Assembly (NCBI GenBank): GCA_963664605.1
Contig: OY761536.1
Span: forward strand, 3,658,001-3,722,000
Origin: JAHOYW01 sp963664605
GTDB taxonomy: Bacteria > Verrucomicrobiota > Lentisphaeria > Victivallales > Victivallaceae
Direction: 5' to 3'
DNA length: 64,000 bases
Numbering within the stretch: position 1 is the first letter of the stretch; the number at the start of each line of letters is the position of its first letter. Below the pieces are notes generated by a model that was given only the letters and a program-made list of their open reading frames with translations, was not told where the DNA came from and did no database searches. The translations under genes and the position numbers were made by a program. Of the stretch, positions 53,989-62,062 are shown piece after piece.

Positions 53989-55476
53989 TTACTCCTTCTT
54001 CTTCATATACGATTCAGTTACAGCCTGTTTGCCGGCATAAAAAGCCTCAATATTGAGTTTTATAATGCTTTCCTTTTCGCTGAAACAATCCACAATCGCT
54101 TCCTCAAAAGTACGATCAAAGTCTGCCTGGTCAACAGGCGTAAGGAAATTAGAAGTCATTACCGCCGCCAAGGCTCCCAGAATTACTGAATTGGCATATT
54201 TTAAACTGCCGATTTTCTTGGCAATATTTGAAGCATCCACCGCGTAGACCTTTTTATCCGGACTGCAGTCAGGTTTTTCTATTGTCGTACTGTCATAAAT
54301 CAATACGCCGTTCTTTTTAAGCTCCGGAAGGAATTTTTTCATTGACGGCTGATTGAGGACAATTAAAAGGTTACAGTTTTTGTCTATAATCGGCGAGCCA
54401 ATTTTCTTGCGATGGAGGATCACTGAACAATTCGCGGTACCTCCGCGCATTTCCGGCCCGTATGACGGCAGCCATGAAACATTGAAATTCCGCAGCCTGC
54501 CCATCGTCGCGATCATTTTTCCCAGCGACAAAACGCCCTGTCCGCCAAAACCGCCAAGCTTTATTTTGCGCTGTTTCTCAAATATTTCAGATTTATTCCT
54601 GAAATCCGGCGAAACGCACTTATCAATGCTGACCGGATACAGCAGTTCTCTTACTTTTTTACTTTTGTAAATCCCTTTGGAACGACGGATGGGATCACGG
54701 TCATCAGCGATATCCTTAAATCTTCCAAGAGGAAAATATGACATCATCTGCGTATTGATGAACTCATTCATCTCACTGGCATTCATTTTTAAATTAATCG
54801 GACATCCGGAAAGAAATTCAACCATTGAAAAACCTTTACGGTCAATAGTGTTGCGCAAAGCTTTGCGAACCGCTGTCCGGGCTTTCATGATGTTTCTGGT
54901 CGTACTTAAAGCAGTGCGTTCCACATAAACGGGGGAATCCAGAGCCGCCACCATTTCTGAAACTTTCAAGGGGTATCCCTCGTTGACGATAGAACGTCCG
55001 TAAGGTGAAGTGACAGTTTTCTGTCCGGGCAGAGTCGTAGGAGCCATCTGCCCGCCGGTCATACCGTAAATAGCGTTATTCACAAAAAATACACACATAT
55101 TTTCACCACGGTTCGCCGCCTGGATAAAATTGTTAAAACCAATCGCGCCCAGATCACCGTCTCCCTGATATGACACGACAATACTATCAGGGTTACTGCG
55201 GGCCATTCCGGTCGCCACCGCCGGAGCTCTTCCGTGCGGTACAGAAATACCAAAGCAGTCAAAGTAATAATAGTTGAATACCGAACAGCCAACCGGTGAA
55301 ATAAGAATAGTTTTATCCTTGATATTCAAATCACTGATAGCTTCAGCAATCAACTTTTGCAGAATACCATGTCCACATCCCGGACAATAATGCATATTTG
55401 TTTTTATCGGCCCGGGACGGCGTTCAAACGTATCAAAAAATCCTTTCGGCCTTTCATGTATAACTTTTTCCATCAT
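53989..55476 (-). CDS. 2-oxoacid:ferredoxin oxidoreductase, fused beta and gamma subunits
   Basis: 495 residues. The first 290 are the TPP-binding beta subunit (KTNMHYCPGCGHGILQKLIAEA, GDGDLGAIGFNNFIQAANRGENMCVFFVNNAIYGMTGGQMAPTTLPG), with the GDG..NN TPP motif. From about 310 the gamma subunit starts (RKIKLGGFGGQGVLSLGKMIA, SYGPEMRGGTANCSVI). Beta and gamma are usually separate genes; here they are one chain. The MTGGQMAPTT string fits the ketoisovalerate or 2-oxoglutarate subgroup (VorA/KorB), so a branched-chain 2-oxoacid or 2-oxoglutarate is the likely substrate, with CoA and ferredoxin. Third in the ferredoxin-alpha-betagamma operon; 2 bases after the alpha gene. Confidence 0.92.
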   Translation of the reverse strand: MMEKVIHERPKGFFDTFERRPGPIKTNMHYCPGCGHGILQKLIAEAISDLNIKDKTILISPVGCSVFNYYYFDCFGISVPHGRAPAVATGMARSNPDSIVVSYQGDGDLGAIGFNNFIQAANRGENMCVFFVNNAIYGMTGGQMAPTTLPGQKTVTSPYGRSIVNEGYPLKVSEMVAALDSPVYVERTALSTTRNIMKARTAVRKALRNTIDRKGFSMVEFLSGCPINLKMNASEMNEFINTQMMSYFPLGRFKDIADDRDPIRRSKGIYKSKKVRELLYPVSIDKCVSPDFRNKSEIFEKQRKIKLGGFGGQGVLSLGKMIATMGRLRNFNVSWLPSYGPEMRGGTANCSVILHRKKIGSPIIDKNCNLLIVLNQPSMKKFLPELKKNGVLIYDSTTIEKPDCSPDKKVYAVDASNIAKKIGSLKYANSVILGALAAVMTSNFLTPVDQADFDRTFEEAIVDCFSEKESIIKLNIEAFYAGKQAVTESYMKKKE

Positions 55477-55478
55477 AA

Positions 55479-56555
55479 TTATTTCCCATCCTTTTTCAAT
55501 TCATCTACCGCTTTAAAAGTTCTTTCAACCAGTTCATCAATCGTCGGGATATTTCCTCCCATACGGTTAATCAGTTTCACCGGAACTGAACAATCCAGAG
55601 CCAGCTTGACATCATCAATCATTTGACCGCTGCTCAATTCAACGCTCAAAAACAATTTTGCGTTTTTCTTCGCTTTATTTAAAGCATCAACCGGGAACGG
55701 AAACAGAGTGATCGGACGAACCATCCCGGCTTTAATGCCTTTTTCCCTGAGAACATCAACCGCCGAATGCGCCAGACGCGCGCAAATCCCATAGGCGACA
55801 AAAACTATTTCAGCATCTTCCATTAAATATTCTTCAGCACGCTGTTCTTTTTTCCTTATATCTTTATATTTTTTCTGCAAGGCAATATTGACTTCCTCAA
55901 GCTTATCGTGCTTCAGGAAGATTGAAGTTATCATATTATTACGGTCTCTTGTCGGGTCCAGGGACCAGTCAGGAAGCTCTCGTTTGGCTTCAACCGGTTC
56001 AGGCAGAGTCAATGACTCCATCATCTGTCCAATAACTCCGTCGGCTATCACATAAACCGGAATACGGTATTTATCAGCCAGGTCAAAAGCCAATACTGTC
56101 AAATCGCACATTTCCTGCACAGACGCGGGAGCCAGCACAATACAGCGGTAACTGCCGTGTCCTCCTCCCTTCACCACCTGGTTGTAATCAGCTTGTTCCG
56201 GCCCGATATTACCCAATCCAGGGCCGCCGCGGGTAATATCAACGATCACCGCGGGTAAATTACTGCCGGCAATATAAGAAACCCCTTCCTGTTTCAAGCT
56301 GATTCCCAGTCCTGAAGAGGCTGTCATAGTCCTGCGTCCAGTCGCCGCTGCCCCCAAAACCATATTAATCGCGCCGATCTCAGATTCAGCCTGCAGGAAC
56401 ACCCTGCCCAGACGGGGGAAAAGTAATGCCGCCGTATGCGCAACTTCACTAGCCGGGGTAATCGGATAACCGAAATAAGAATCACAGCCTGCCAGCAGCG
56501 CGCCGTAAATAACTGCTTCATTACCTTTTAACAACATTTTGTTGGTATATTTCAT
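55479..56555 (-). CDS. 2-oxoacid:ferredoxin oxidoreductase alpha subunit (VorB/KorA type)
   Basis: 358 residues, the length of the split alpha subunit. It carries the pyrimidine-binding domain (LLKGNEAVIYGALLAGCDSYFGYPITPASEVAHTAA), GAATGRRTMTASSGLGISLKQEG, VDITRGGPGLGNIGPEQADYNQ, and the C-terminal transketolase-like domain (VFVAYGICARLAHSAVDVLREKGIKAGMVRPITLFPFP). With the fused beta-gamma subunit and the ferredoxin it forms a four-domain 2-ketoisovalerate or 2-oxoglutarate oxidoreductase of anaerobic metabolism. It lies 6 bases after the ferredoxin gene. Confidence 0.95.
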   Translation of the reverse strand: MKYTNKMLLKGNEAVIYGALLAGCDSYFGYPITPASEVAHTAALLFPRLGRVFLQAESEIGAINMVLGAAATGRRTMTASSGLGISLKQEGVSYIAGSNLPAVIVDITRGGPGLGNIGPEQADYNQVVKGGGHGSYRCIVLAPASVQEMCDLTVLAFDLADKYRIPVYVIADGVIGQMMESLTLPEPVEAKRELPDWSLDPTRDRNNMITSIFLKHDKLEEVNIALQKKYKDIRKKEQRAEEYLMEDAEIVFVAYGICARLAHSAVDVLREKGIKAGMVRPITLFPFPVDALNKAKKNAKLFLSVELSSGQMIDDVKLALDCSVPVKLINRMGGNIPTIDELVERTFKAVDELKKDGK

Positions 56556-56561
56556 CAGGAA

Positions 56562-56798
56562 TCAATCCTCCTCTATCAGTTTTACTATTTTTATAGCGCC
56601 GGGTTCGGGACAGTTATAAAAACATGCTCCGCAGCCAATACAGCCGCTGCCTTTATAAACCGCATAAGGAAACCCCATAAAATTAAATTCTTTGCCCATT
56701 TTTAAAACCGATTTCGGGCAGGCATTAACACAGCGTTCACAGCCTTTGCATTCTTCAGCGCTGATAATGCATCTGGCTTTTTCAGTCTTTTTAGTCAT
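56562..56798 (-). CDS. 2-oxoacid:ferredoxin oxidoreductase delta subunit (two [4Fe-4S] ferredoxin)
   Basis: 78 residues with two CxxCxxCxxxC clusters: CKGCERCVNACPKS and CIGCGACFYNCPEP. This is the small electron-transfer subunit (VorD/KorD type) that passes electrons from the TPP site to ferredoxin. First gene of the operon, 34 bases downstream of the predicted transcription start at the -24/-12 promoter. AAGGAG precedes the ATG. Confidence 0.95.
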   Translation of the reverse strand: MTKKTEKARCIISAEECKGCERCVNACPKSVLKMGKEFNFMGFPYAVYKGSGCIGCGACFYNCPEPGAIKIVKLIEED

Positions 56799-56842
56799 AT
56801 ATGTGCTCCTTGTATATATAATAAAAATATTATAATACAGGA

Positions 56843-56859
56843 AGCAATTAGCATGCCAA
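56843..56859 (-). promoter_or_regulatory. Sigma-54 (-24/-12) promoter of the 2-oxoacid oxidoreductase operon
   Basis: On the minus strand the site is TTGGCATGCTAATTGCT; against the consensus YTGGCACGRNNNTTGCW it differs at two positions. The GG and GC dinucleotides are exactly 10 bases apart, as required. It lies about 45 bases upstream of the ferredoxin ATG. A sigma-54 activator gene is divergent from it, which strongly supports function. Confidence 0.8.
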
Positions 56860-56898
56860 ATATTTTTCTGCTCAAAAGAGATATTAAAAAATAAATAC

Positions 56899-56915
56899 TA
56901 TACAAAAAATGTATA
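56899..56915. promoter_or_regulatory. Inverted repeat, candidate activator binding site
   Basis: TATACA and TGTATA flank AAAAA (6-bp arms, 17 bases total) about 40 bases upstream of the -24 element. It could be the enhancer site of the adjacent activator, though such sites usually lie 80-200 bases upstream. TGAACA also occurs twice nearby (56921-56937). Confidence 0.35.
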
Positions 56916-56971
56916 ACACTTGAACATTTCATGAACACAATATATATTAATACAAATAAGGAATTCATAAT

Positions 56972-58486
56972 ATGGCACTATGTACAGGTAAAGAACGCGA
57001 AATCGCTGAAGCAATAGGGAAACTGGACTTTACCAATCCTTTTATCCCGGAACGAACCGCATTGGAAAAACTGGCTTTAGGGCATGATTACCGCCCGCAT
57101 ACAGCGCAAGGGAATATCAAAGAGGAAAAAAACAGAGTCCGTTTCAATACCAACAAGCTCAAGGAACGTGCAGTCGAACTACTTTCCAAATTCCGCAAGC
57201 GCCTGCTGGATAAAAATTTAAAACTAATCGACGGCGACCTGGAAATTTATGAAAACCTGGTAATTTATTATCTATATGAGCTCTACCGGAGCGACATCAA
57301 AGCCTGCTTTATGGATAAAAGCGGTAAATACTCACTCGCGGATTCCTACAAACGTTTCTCAAGCGACTGGAAATATTACCTGCAATTGCCGGAACGCCCT
57401 TTTGAAGCAGTTTTCACGGCGGTAAAGATATTTGAGATGTTTTTTCAAATACGCCGCGCTTTCCATTATATTTTTGATTTTCTTATCGGACGTTCAGCAG
57501 TATCCTCTGAACTGCGTGCTTCAATATGGCAATCCGTTTTCACCCATGACATTATCCGCTATCACCGCCTGCTGTATAACCGTATGCAAAGCATCACTAC
57601 TTTAATAACCGGGCCGTCTGGAACTGGAAAGGAACTGGTTGCCCGCGCAGTGGCACTGTCACAGCATATTCCTTTTGATGAAAAAAATCTTAATTTCACC
57701 GCTGTAAACCAGCAATTATTCTTTCCGCTGCACCTCTCAGCCATGCCGCAAACCCTGATAGAATCGGAACTTTTTGGACATCAAAAAGGTGCTTTTACAG
57801 GAGCGGTACAAAACCGGATTGGCTGGATGGAAACCTGCTCTGAATATGGAACTGTATTTCTTGATGAGATCGGCGAAGTAAACGAAGCGGTTCAGGTAAA
57901 GCTTTTGCGCATTCTGCAAAGCCGTACATTTCAGCGCCTCGGCGATAATGCTGAACGCTATTATAAAGGGAAACTCCTGGCTGCGACCAACAAAAACCTG
58001 CTGGAGGCAATCGAAAAGAATAAATTCCGCGGCGATCTCTATTACCGTCTCTGTTCCGATATTATAGACACTCCGACCCTGCATGAACAACTTGGCGGTT
58101 CCGAACAGGAATTAAGCAATTTTGTTCAACATTTAGCTGTAGGGATAGTTGGGCATGAAGAAGCCGAGGCTTTTGCCCTCGAAGCGACCATATGGATAAA
58201 GAAGAATTTGGGGCTGGAATATGCCTGGCCCGGCAACGTCCGGGAACTTGAGCAGTGCCTGCGGAACATCATGATTCGCGGCAGTTATTCTATTCCTGCT
58301 CCAACTCCGAATCCCAACGGCGAAAACCATCTACTACAAAAACTGAAGGAGTGCCGGCTGACCGCTGATGAACTCTTGAACATCTACTGCCGTAACTGCT
58401 ACAAAAAAACCGGCAGTTATCTTGCTGCCGCCGAAATACTGGACTTGGACAGGAGAACAGTAAAAAAACGCATAGAGGAAATATAA
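56972..58486 (+). CDS. Sigma-54-dependent transcriptional activator
   Basis: 504 residues. The first 200 residues are helical with no recognised receiver, PAS or GAF domain. The AAA+ core has TGPSGTGKELVARAVA (Walker A, about 213), ELFGHQKGAFTGAVQ (GAFTGA loop that contacts sigma-54), GTVFLDEIGEVNEAVQVKLLRILQ (Walker B), and the sensor region FRGDLYYRL. The C-terminal Fis-like HTH is GSYLAAAEILDLDRRTVKKRI. A weak GGAATTCATA precedes the ATG. It diverges from the 2-oxoacid oxidoreductase operon, whose promoter is of sigma-54 type, so it probably switches that operon; the signal read by the N-terminal domain is unknown. Confidence 0.93.
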   Translation: MALCTGKEREIAEAIGKLDFTNPFIPERTALEKLALGHDYRPHTAQGNIKEEKNRVRFNTNKLKERAVELLSKFRKRLLDKNLKLIDGDLEIYENLVIYYLYELYRSDIKACFMDKSGKYSLADSYKRFSSDWKYYLQLPERPFEAVFTAVKIFEMFFQIRRAFHYIFDFLIGRSAVSSELRASIWQSVFTHDIIRYHRLLYNRMQSITTLITGPSGTGKELVARAVALSQHIPFDEKNLNFTAVNQQLFFPLHLSAMPQTLIESELFGHQKGAFTGAVQNRIGWMETCSEYGTVFLDEIGEVNEAVQVKLLRILQSRTFQRLGDNAERYYKGKLLAATNKNLLEAIEKNKFRGDLYYRLCSDIIDTPTLHEQLGGSEQELSNFVQHLAVGIVGHEEAEAFALEATIWIKKNLGLEYAWPGNVRELEQCLRNIMIRGSYSIPAPTPNPNGENHLLQKLKECRLTADELLNIYCRNCYKKTGSYLAAAEILDLDRRTVKKRIEEI

Positions 58487-58505
58487 CAAAAAACAAGAGG
58501 AGCTT

Positions 58506-59282
58506 TTACAATGGGATCGCGATATTCATACTTTGCGCCGCGCCGGAGAGTGAAAATCCTTTTTGTATATTCAACATGAAATGTCCTGAATCTATCAGAT
58601 ATACTCCACGAAAACCATCGAATTTATTGAAGTCAATACCATTCGCTGATAATCCGGCAGCTATCTTTTCCTCCATTTGCCGGGGGACTAACAGGATTAC
58701 CCGCGGGGAAGAAATACGAAGATTATCTTTGGCTTTATCAATGAAGATTTGAAGAGCCGGTTCATCTTCAATTATCCGTGTACGGGGACTGAAGTTTCTA
58801 CCGATAATATCATTTACTGAAACTTTGCTCAGTATTTTGGAAACAAGATTGATTTCATAAATCTGCTTTTTGGAACTGCCGAGAATGTAAAATCTGGCTC
58901 CCCTGGCATGCATTGCGCTGGCGTATCTTTTAAATCCCAGATGTTCACGGTAATTAGCGCTGATTGGCGGTAAAGCTCCCTTCACAACCTTGTCTTTTGA
59001 ATTTGTTTGTGTTGATGATGACGGAGCTTTACGTGTTTTTACTTTGGGTGTCACGGGTTTGGGCCTGGGAACCGGTTTGGGGACAGATTTGGGTGGAACT
59101 TTAATTTCAGGCTTAGGAGGTTCCACTTTCTTTTTTTCAATTACAAGGTCAATACTGACTTCCTTTTTTGCCGGTGCTGACGGAGCCGGCGCAACCGGTA
59201 CTGTCAAGTTCACCAGCAGAAAAAGTACAATAAACAAGGCTGACACAGATGTTACCAAAATTGTTGCAGTATTGCGTTTCAT
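58506..59282 (-). CDS. TonB-like periplasm-spanning protein
   Basis: 258 residues. One N-terminal membrane helix (ILVTSVSALFIVLFLLVNLTV), then a Pro/Lys-rich stretch (about 48-80: KVEPPKPEIKVPPKSVPKPVPRPKPVTPKVKTRK), as in TonB and TolA, and a C-terminal globular domain (about 110-258) not matching the usual TonB end. With ExbB- and ExbD-like genes in the same operon it should be a transducer that carries motor force across the periplasm. It is the last gene of the seven-gene operon. The receptor domain it touches is unknown. Confidence 0.7.
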   Translation of the reverse strand: MKRNTATILVTSVSALFIVLFLLVNLTVPVAPAPSAPAKKEVSIDLVIEKKKVEPPKPEIKVPPKSVPKPVPRPKPVTPKVKTRKAPSSSTQTNSKDKVVKGALPPISANYREHLGFKRYASAMHARGARFYILGSSKKQIYEINLVSKILSKVSVNDIIGRNFSPRTRIIEDEPALQIFIDKAKDNLRISSPRVILLVPRQMEEKIAAGLSANGIDFNKFDGFRGVYLIDSGHFMLNIQKGFSLSGAAQSMNIAIPL

Positions 59283-59294
59283 TATACAGGTTCC

Positions 59295-59666
59295 TTATAG
59301 CAAATCATCAAGAATAGCGCATTGACGTTTGAAAAGCTCCGCGTCACGCCCTTTCACAGAACCTTCTTCAGCCACTAACTGCTGTACAGGCTGTTCCAGT
59401 TGCTCAACCTGTTCCAAGCTTTCAATATTATCCGCTTTTGTTTGAGATGCCTGCTTGCTCTCAGATGATGATTTTAAAGACTTCACCTGATCCGGCAGAT
59501 TTTTTATTGCGGTTTTTGCTCGTTCCACCATCTGCATAGCTTCATTGCGTCCGGGGATTTTTTCGACAACTTTGTTTTTCATTCCCGGCATAAAATAGCT
59601 TATTGCCAGTGCGGCAATGACGCCAGTTATAAGCCAGAACATAAATGTTCTTCGTATCATACCCAT
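59295..59666 (-). CDS. Small single-pass membrane protein of the Exb-like operon
   Basis: 123 residues. One N-terminal helix (FMFWLITGVIAALAISYFM) and a long, Ser/Gln/Glu-rich, probably extended or coiled tail (VKSLKSSSESKQASQTKADNIESLEQVEQLEQPVQQ). No family recognised. GGAGG precedes the ATG. It lies between the ExbD-like and TonB-like genes, so it probably belongs to the same complex, perhaps as a small stabilising subunit. Confidence 0.6.
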   Translation of the reverse strand: MGMIRRTFMFWLITGVIAALAISYFMPGMKNKVVEKIPGRNEAMQMVERAKTAIKNLPDQVKSLKSSSESKQASQTKADNIESLEQVEQLEQPVQQLVAEEGSVKGRDAELFKRQCAILDDLL

Positions 59667-59714
59667 AATTCACCTCCAAATTTAAAAGTTTTATTCACGG
59701 CTCACAAGCCACTA

Positions 59715-60152
59715 CTATTTACTATCTACACCAACGACGACTGATACCCTGTCTATACCGGACTCCTGGCACATCAGGATAATTTTATCCTCCCAGGCGC
59801 AAGGGATGTTTTTATCTCTGCGCAAAGCGACCTGCCCTATGCCTTTGAGGTTCTGGAGCCGGTTTTTCAGTTCCGCAGGCAAAATCGCTTGTGAATCCAG
59901 GTATAACTTCATTCCGTCATTTTCTTTTTTTATACTGATATTTGTTTTCTTAACTTGCGTCGCGCCAGCCTGCTTCAAACTTGTTTTGGTCAGGTTCATT
60001 GCCGGCAAAGTCTTTTCCTGGGATTGCGCCTGTCCCACCTGGATCAGGCTTGAGAGCAAAATAAACACTAAAGTGCATCCGAGAATTACGTCAAGCATTC
60101 CCTCGGTTCCATTTGTATCAAATGATTTTACCCCGTGTTTGAGAAAAGACAT
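59715..60152 (-). CDS. ExbD/TolR-like motor subunit
   Basis: 145 residues from the ATG at 60152 (AGGAG upstream; the frame is open 19 codons further with no site). The N-terminus has the ExbD/TolR plan: a short cytoplasmic part with NGTEGMLDVILGCTLVFILLSSLI, the Asp in the membrane helix (Asp21) being the proton-carrying residue. The periplasmic part (about 55-145) is the small ExbD fold (LYLDSQAILPAELKNRLQNLKGIGQVALRRDKNIPCAWEDKIILMCQESGIDRVSVVVG). It starts immediately after the ExbB-like gene. Confidence 0.85.
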   Translation of the reverse strand: MSFLKHGVKSFDTNGTEGMLDVILGCTLVFILLSSLIQVGQAQSQEKTLPAMNLTKTSLKQAGATQVKKTNISIKKENDGMKLYLDSQAILPAELKNRLQNLKGIGQVALRRDKNIPCAWEDKIILMCQESGIDRVSVVVGVDSK

Positions 60153-60153
60153 T

Positions 60154-60600
60154 TTATTTCTCCTGTGTTGGTTTTTCCTGACGAACATTAATGTAACGGA
60201 AGAAATCACAAGTTATCGCGATAACAAAACCTACTGCCGTACTTATCATAGCCTGTCCCACTGCCGGGAGAGCTCCGGTAACAGCCGCGGCGGCTCCTGT
60301 ATTGAGCTTGCTGCCGATGGCAAGCGTTGCCGCGACTATGCCGATGACTGTGCCCAGCAAACCGACCCGCTGGGCGGTGGTTCCGATATATGAGAGCGTA
60401 ACATCATTATGTTTTTCAGCCTGTACTGCCGTATAAACTGCCCATATCGCGAGAGGAAGCAGAGCTATGATTGTAATGCCTACTTTATTATAAGCCATAA
60501 ACAGGAAGCCTTTGAAGTCTATATTGCTTCTTAGTATCAGTATGACACTTGCTCCGATTATGAGCCCGGCTAAACGGGCTCCCCATTTCTGGATCCACAT
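60154..60600 (-). CDS. ExbB/TolQ/MotA-like motor subunit (short form)
   Basis: 148 residues with four hydrophobic segments. The last pair carries the ExbB/TolQ core: RVGLLGTVIGIVAATLAIG and GALPAVGQAMISTAVGFVIAITCDFF. ExbB proteins are usually 220-250 residues; this one lacks the long cytoplasmic loop. With the ExbD-like partner one base downstream it should form a proton-driven pentamer-type motor in the inner membrane. Confidence 0.85.
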   Translation of the reverse strand: MWIQKWGARLAGLIIGASVILILRSNIDFKGFLFMAYNKVGITIIALLPLAIWAVYTAVQAEKHNDVTLSYIGTTAQRVGLLGTVIGIVAATLAIGSKLNTGAAAAVTGALPAVGQAMISTAVGFVIAITCDFFRYINVRQEKPTQEK

Positions 60601-60612
60601 CAGAATACCTCC

Positions 60613-61014
60613 TTACCTTAAACCGATTTGATAAGTGCCTTTGACGAAGGATTTGCTTTTCAGGTCAATACCTTTGCGTTTGAAGTATTCCAAAACGATT
60701 AGCCGTCCGAGATGAAGCGGTTTGTCCAGTTTAGCGTCTTTGTCCTGATTGACCGCTGAAAGCAGACTGCCGGTATTGGTTTCACCAGTCATAGCGCGGT
60801 AACGCACTTCGCGAGCAACATATTCAGACAGGACCACTTCGAATTCTTTATCACGTTTCCCTGACATCCACATTTGAACGATCTGCTTTTCAGATGCTCT
60901 TTGCTGTTGGCGAATTGAGCTTATCAGGCGTTCCGTATTGCGTCCGGCCTGAACTTCGATGCCGCAGAATGAGAGACTTAAGACTGCAACTATAATCATC
61001 ATTAATGCTTTCAT
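60613..61014 (-). CDS. Small secreted protein of the Exb-like operon
   Basis: 133 residues. Signal peptide MKALMMIIVAVLSLSFCGIEVQA with a possible extra Cys near the end. The mature part is helical and basic, with ERLISSIRQQQRASEKQIVQMWMSGKRDKEFEVVLSEYVAREVRYRAMTGETNTGSLLSAVNQDKDAKLDKPLHLGRLIVLEYFKRKGIDLKS. No domain recognised. AGGAG precedes the ATG. It sits between the coiled-coil gene and the ExbB-like gene, so it is probably a periplasmic partner. Confidence 0.6.
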   Translation of the reverse strand: MKALMMIIVAVLSLSFCGIEVQAGRNTERLISSIRQQQRASEKQIVQMWMSGKRDKEFEVVLSEYVAREVRYRAMTGETNTGSLLSAVNQDKDAKLDKPLHLGRLIVLEYFKRKGIDLKSKSFVKGTYQIGLR

Positions 61015-61036
61015 TTTCCAATCTCCTGTAGTTTAA

Positions 61037-62038
61037 TTATTTAATGCTGCTGTTAAGGTAATCCTGATAATCTTTAGATACGTCCGCCGCTGCTGTTTGA
61101 CTTGAAACGCCGTCAGCCATTGTCAGGCCGATATCCTGATCCTGACTCATATAGCTTTCAAGTTTGCGCTGACGTTCGAGAGAATCCTGGAAAGCGACTT
61201 TACCGATTTTCAAGACACTTTGATCTCCAAGATGCAGGTTGGCGGTTTTACGCAGGATGAATTTTGCGAGGTCACCGATAGTTATCTGTACCAGGGTCTG
61301 CTTTTCAGCTTGCAAGCCTTTGCGGGCGACTATGACCTGTGCCAATACCTGCTCATAAAGTTTCTGCTGATTTTCAAGCATCAACTGGATCTTGTTGTGC
61401 GCCAGAGAATTGTTGCGCAAAAGTTTATCCTGCAACATAATTGTCTGACGAATCGCACCCCACTGTTGAGCATCGTGATGTTTTGTCGCGAAAACTTCAA
61501 CCATTCTGGCGAGATTGTGCAAGCTTTTCCGGGCACGCAGTTTTGCGTCTTTAGTGGAAATACCTTTATTGTTTTTCTTGGTCAACACGGCAAGCTTATC
61601 CATTTTAAGGATAACGCCGGAAAGGGTTTCCTGAATAACAGCCAACTGCTTATCCTGAAAAACCAGATCGTTTTTGATCGATTCAACAAAATCAGTACCG
61701 AGTTCAGAAGTCCTTAAGATTTTACTTTCGATCTTTTTTGCCAGTTCTTTACGCACTTCAGGAGAATCCGCGCCATGATATTTATCAGAAAGTTTTTCCA
61801 GGTCTTTTAGCGCCTGTGCTCTTTCCGGTAAGAGGTTTTTAGCGTTAGCGTTTTTCTGAGCCAGGCGTGCTTTTTCGATTTTCGCGACTTTTTCCTGCGC
61901 GACATTCAATTCCTGGGTCAGGTCTCCGAGTACTTCCTTGATCTCACGCCCGGTCCTTTCGTCCGCGAATGCAGCTCCGCAGAAAAAAGTATTGACTGCT
62001 GTCAAAGCGGCGAGAGCTAATGTGATCTTCTTCTTCAT
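61037..62038 (-). CDS. Secreted coiled-coil protein of the Exb-like operon
   Basis: 333 residues. Signal peptide MKKKITLALAALTAVNTFFCGAAFA. The mature protein is almost entirely helical with heptad-like runs (REIKEVLGDLTQELNVAQEKVAKIEKARLAQKNANAKNLLPERAQALKDLEKLSDKYHG), conserved-looking KADLARMVEVF/ATKHHDAQQW and a Gln-rich stretch. No named family. AGGAG precedes the ATG. It should act in the periplasm and may span from the inner-membrane motor to the outer membrane or wall. Confidence 0.6.
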   Translation of the reverse strand: MKKKITLALAALTAVNTFFCGAAFADERTGREIKEVLGDLTQELNVAQEKVAKIEKARLAQKNANAKNLLPERAQALKDLEKLSDKYHGADSPEVRKELAKKIESKILRTSELGTDFVESIKNDLVFQDKQLAVIQETLSGVILKMDKLAVLTKKNNKGISTKDAKLRARKSLHNLARMVEVFATKHHDAQQWGAIRQTIMLQDKLLRNNSLAHNKIQLMLENQQKLYEQVLAQVIVARKGLQAEKQTLVQITIGDLAKFILRKTANLHLGDQSVLKIGKVAFQDSLERQRKLESYMSQDQDIGLTMADGVSSQTAAADVSKDYQDYLNSSIK

Positions 62039-62062
62039 AATAAACTTCTCCTTTAGCTTATG

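Noticed and set aside
59806..60393. 195-codon plus-strand frame
   Set aside because: Antisense of the ExbB/ExbD-like genes, which have clear motifs on the minus strand.
61220..61717. 165-codon plus-strand frame
   Set aside because: Antisense of the secreted coiled-coil gene, which has a signal peptide and AGGAG site.
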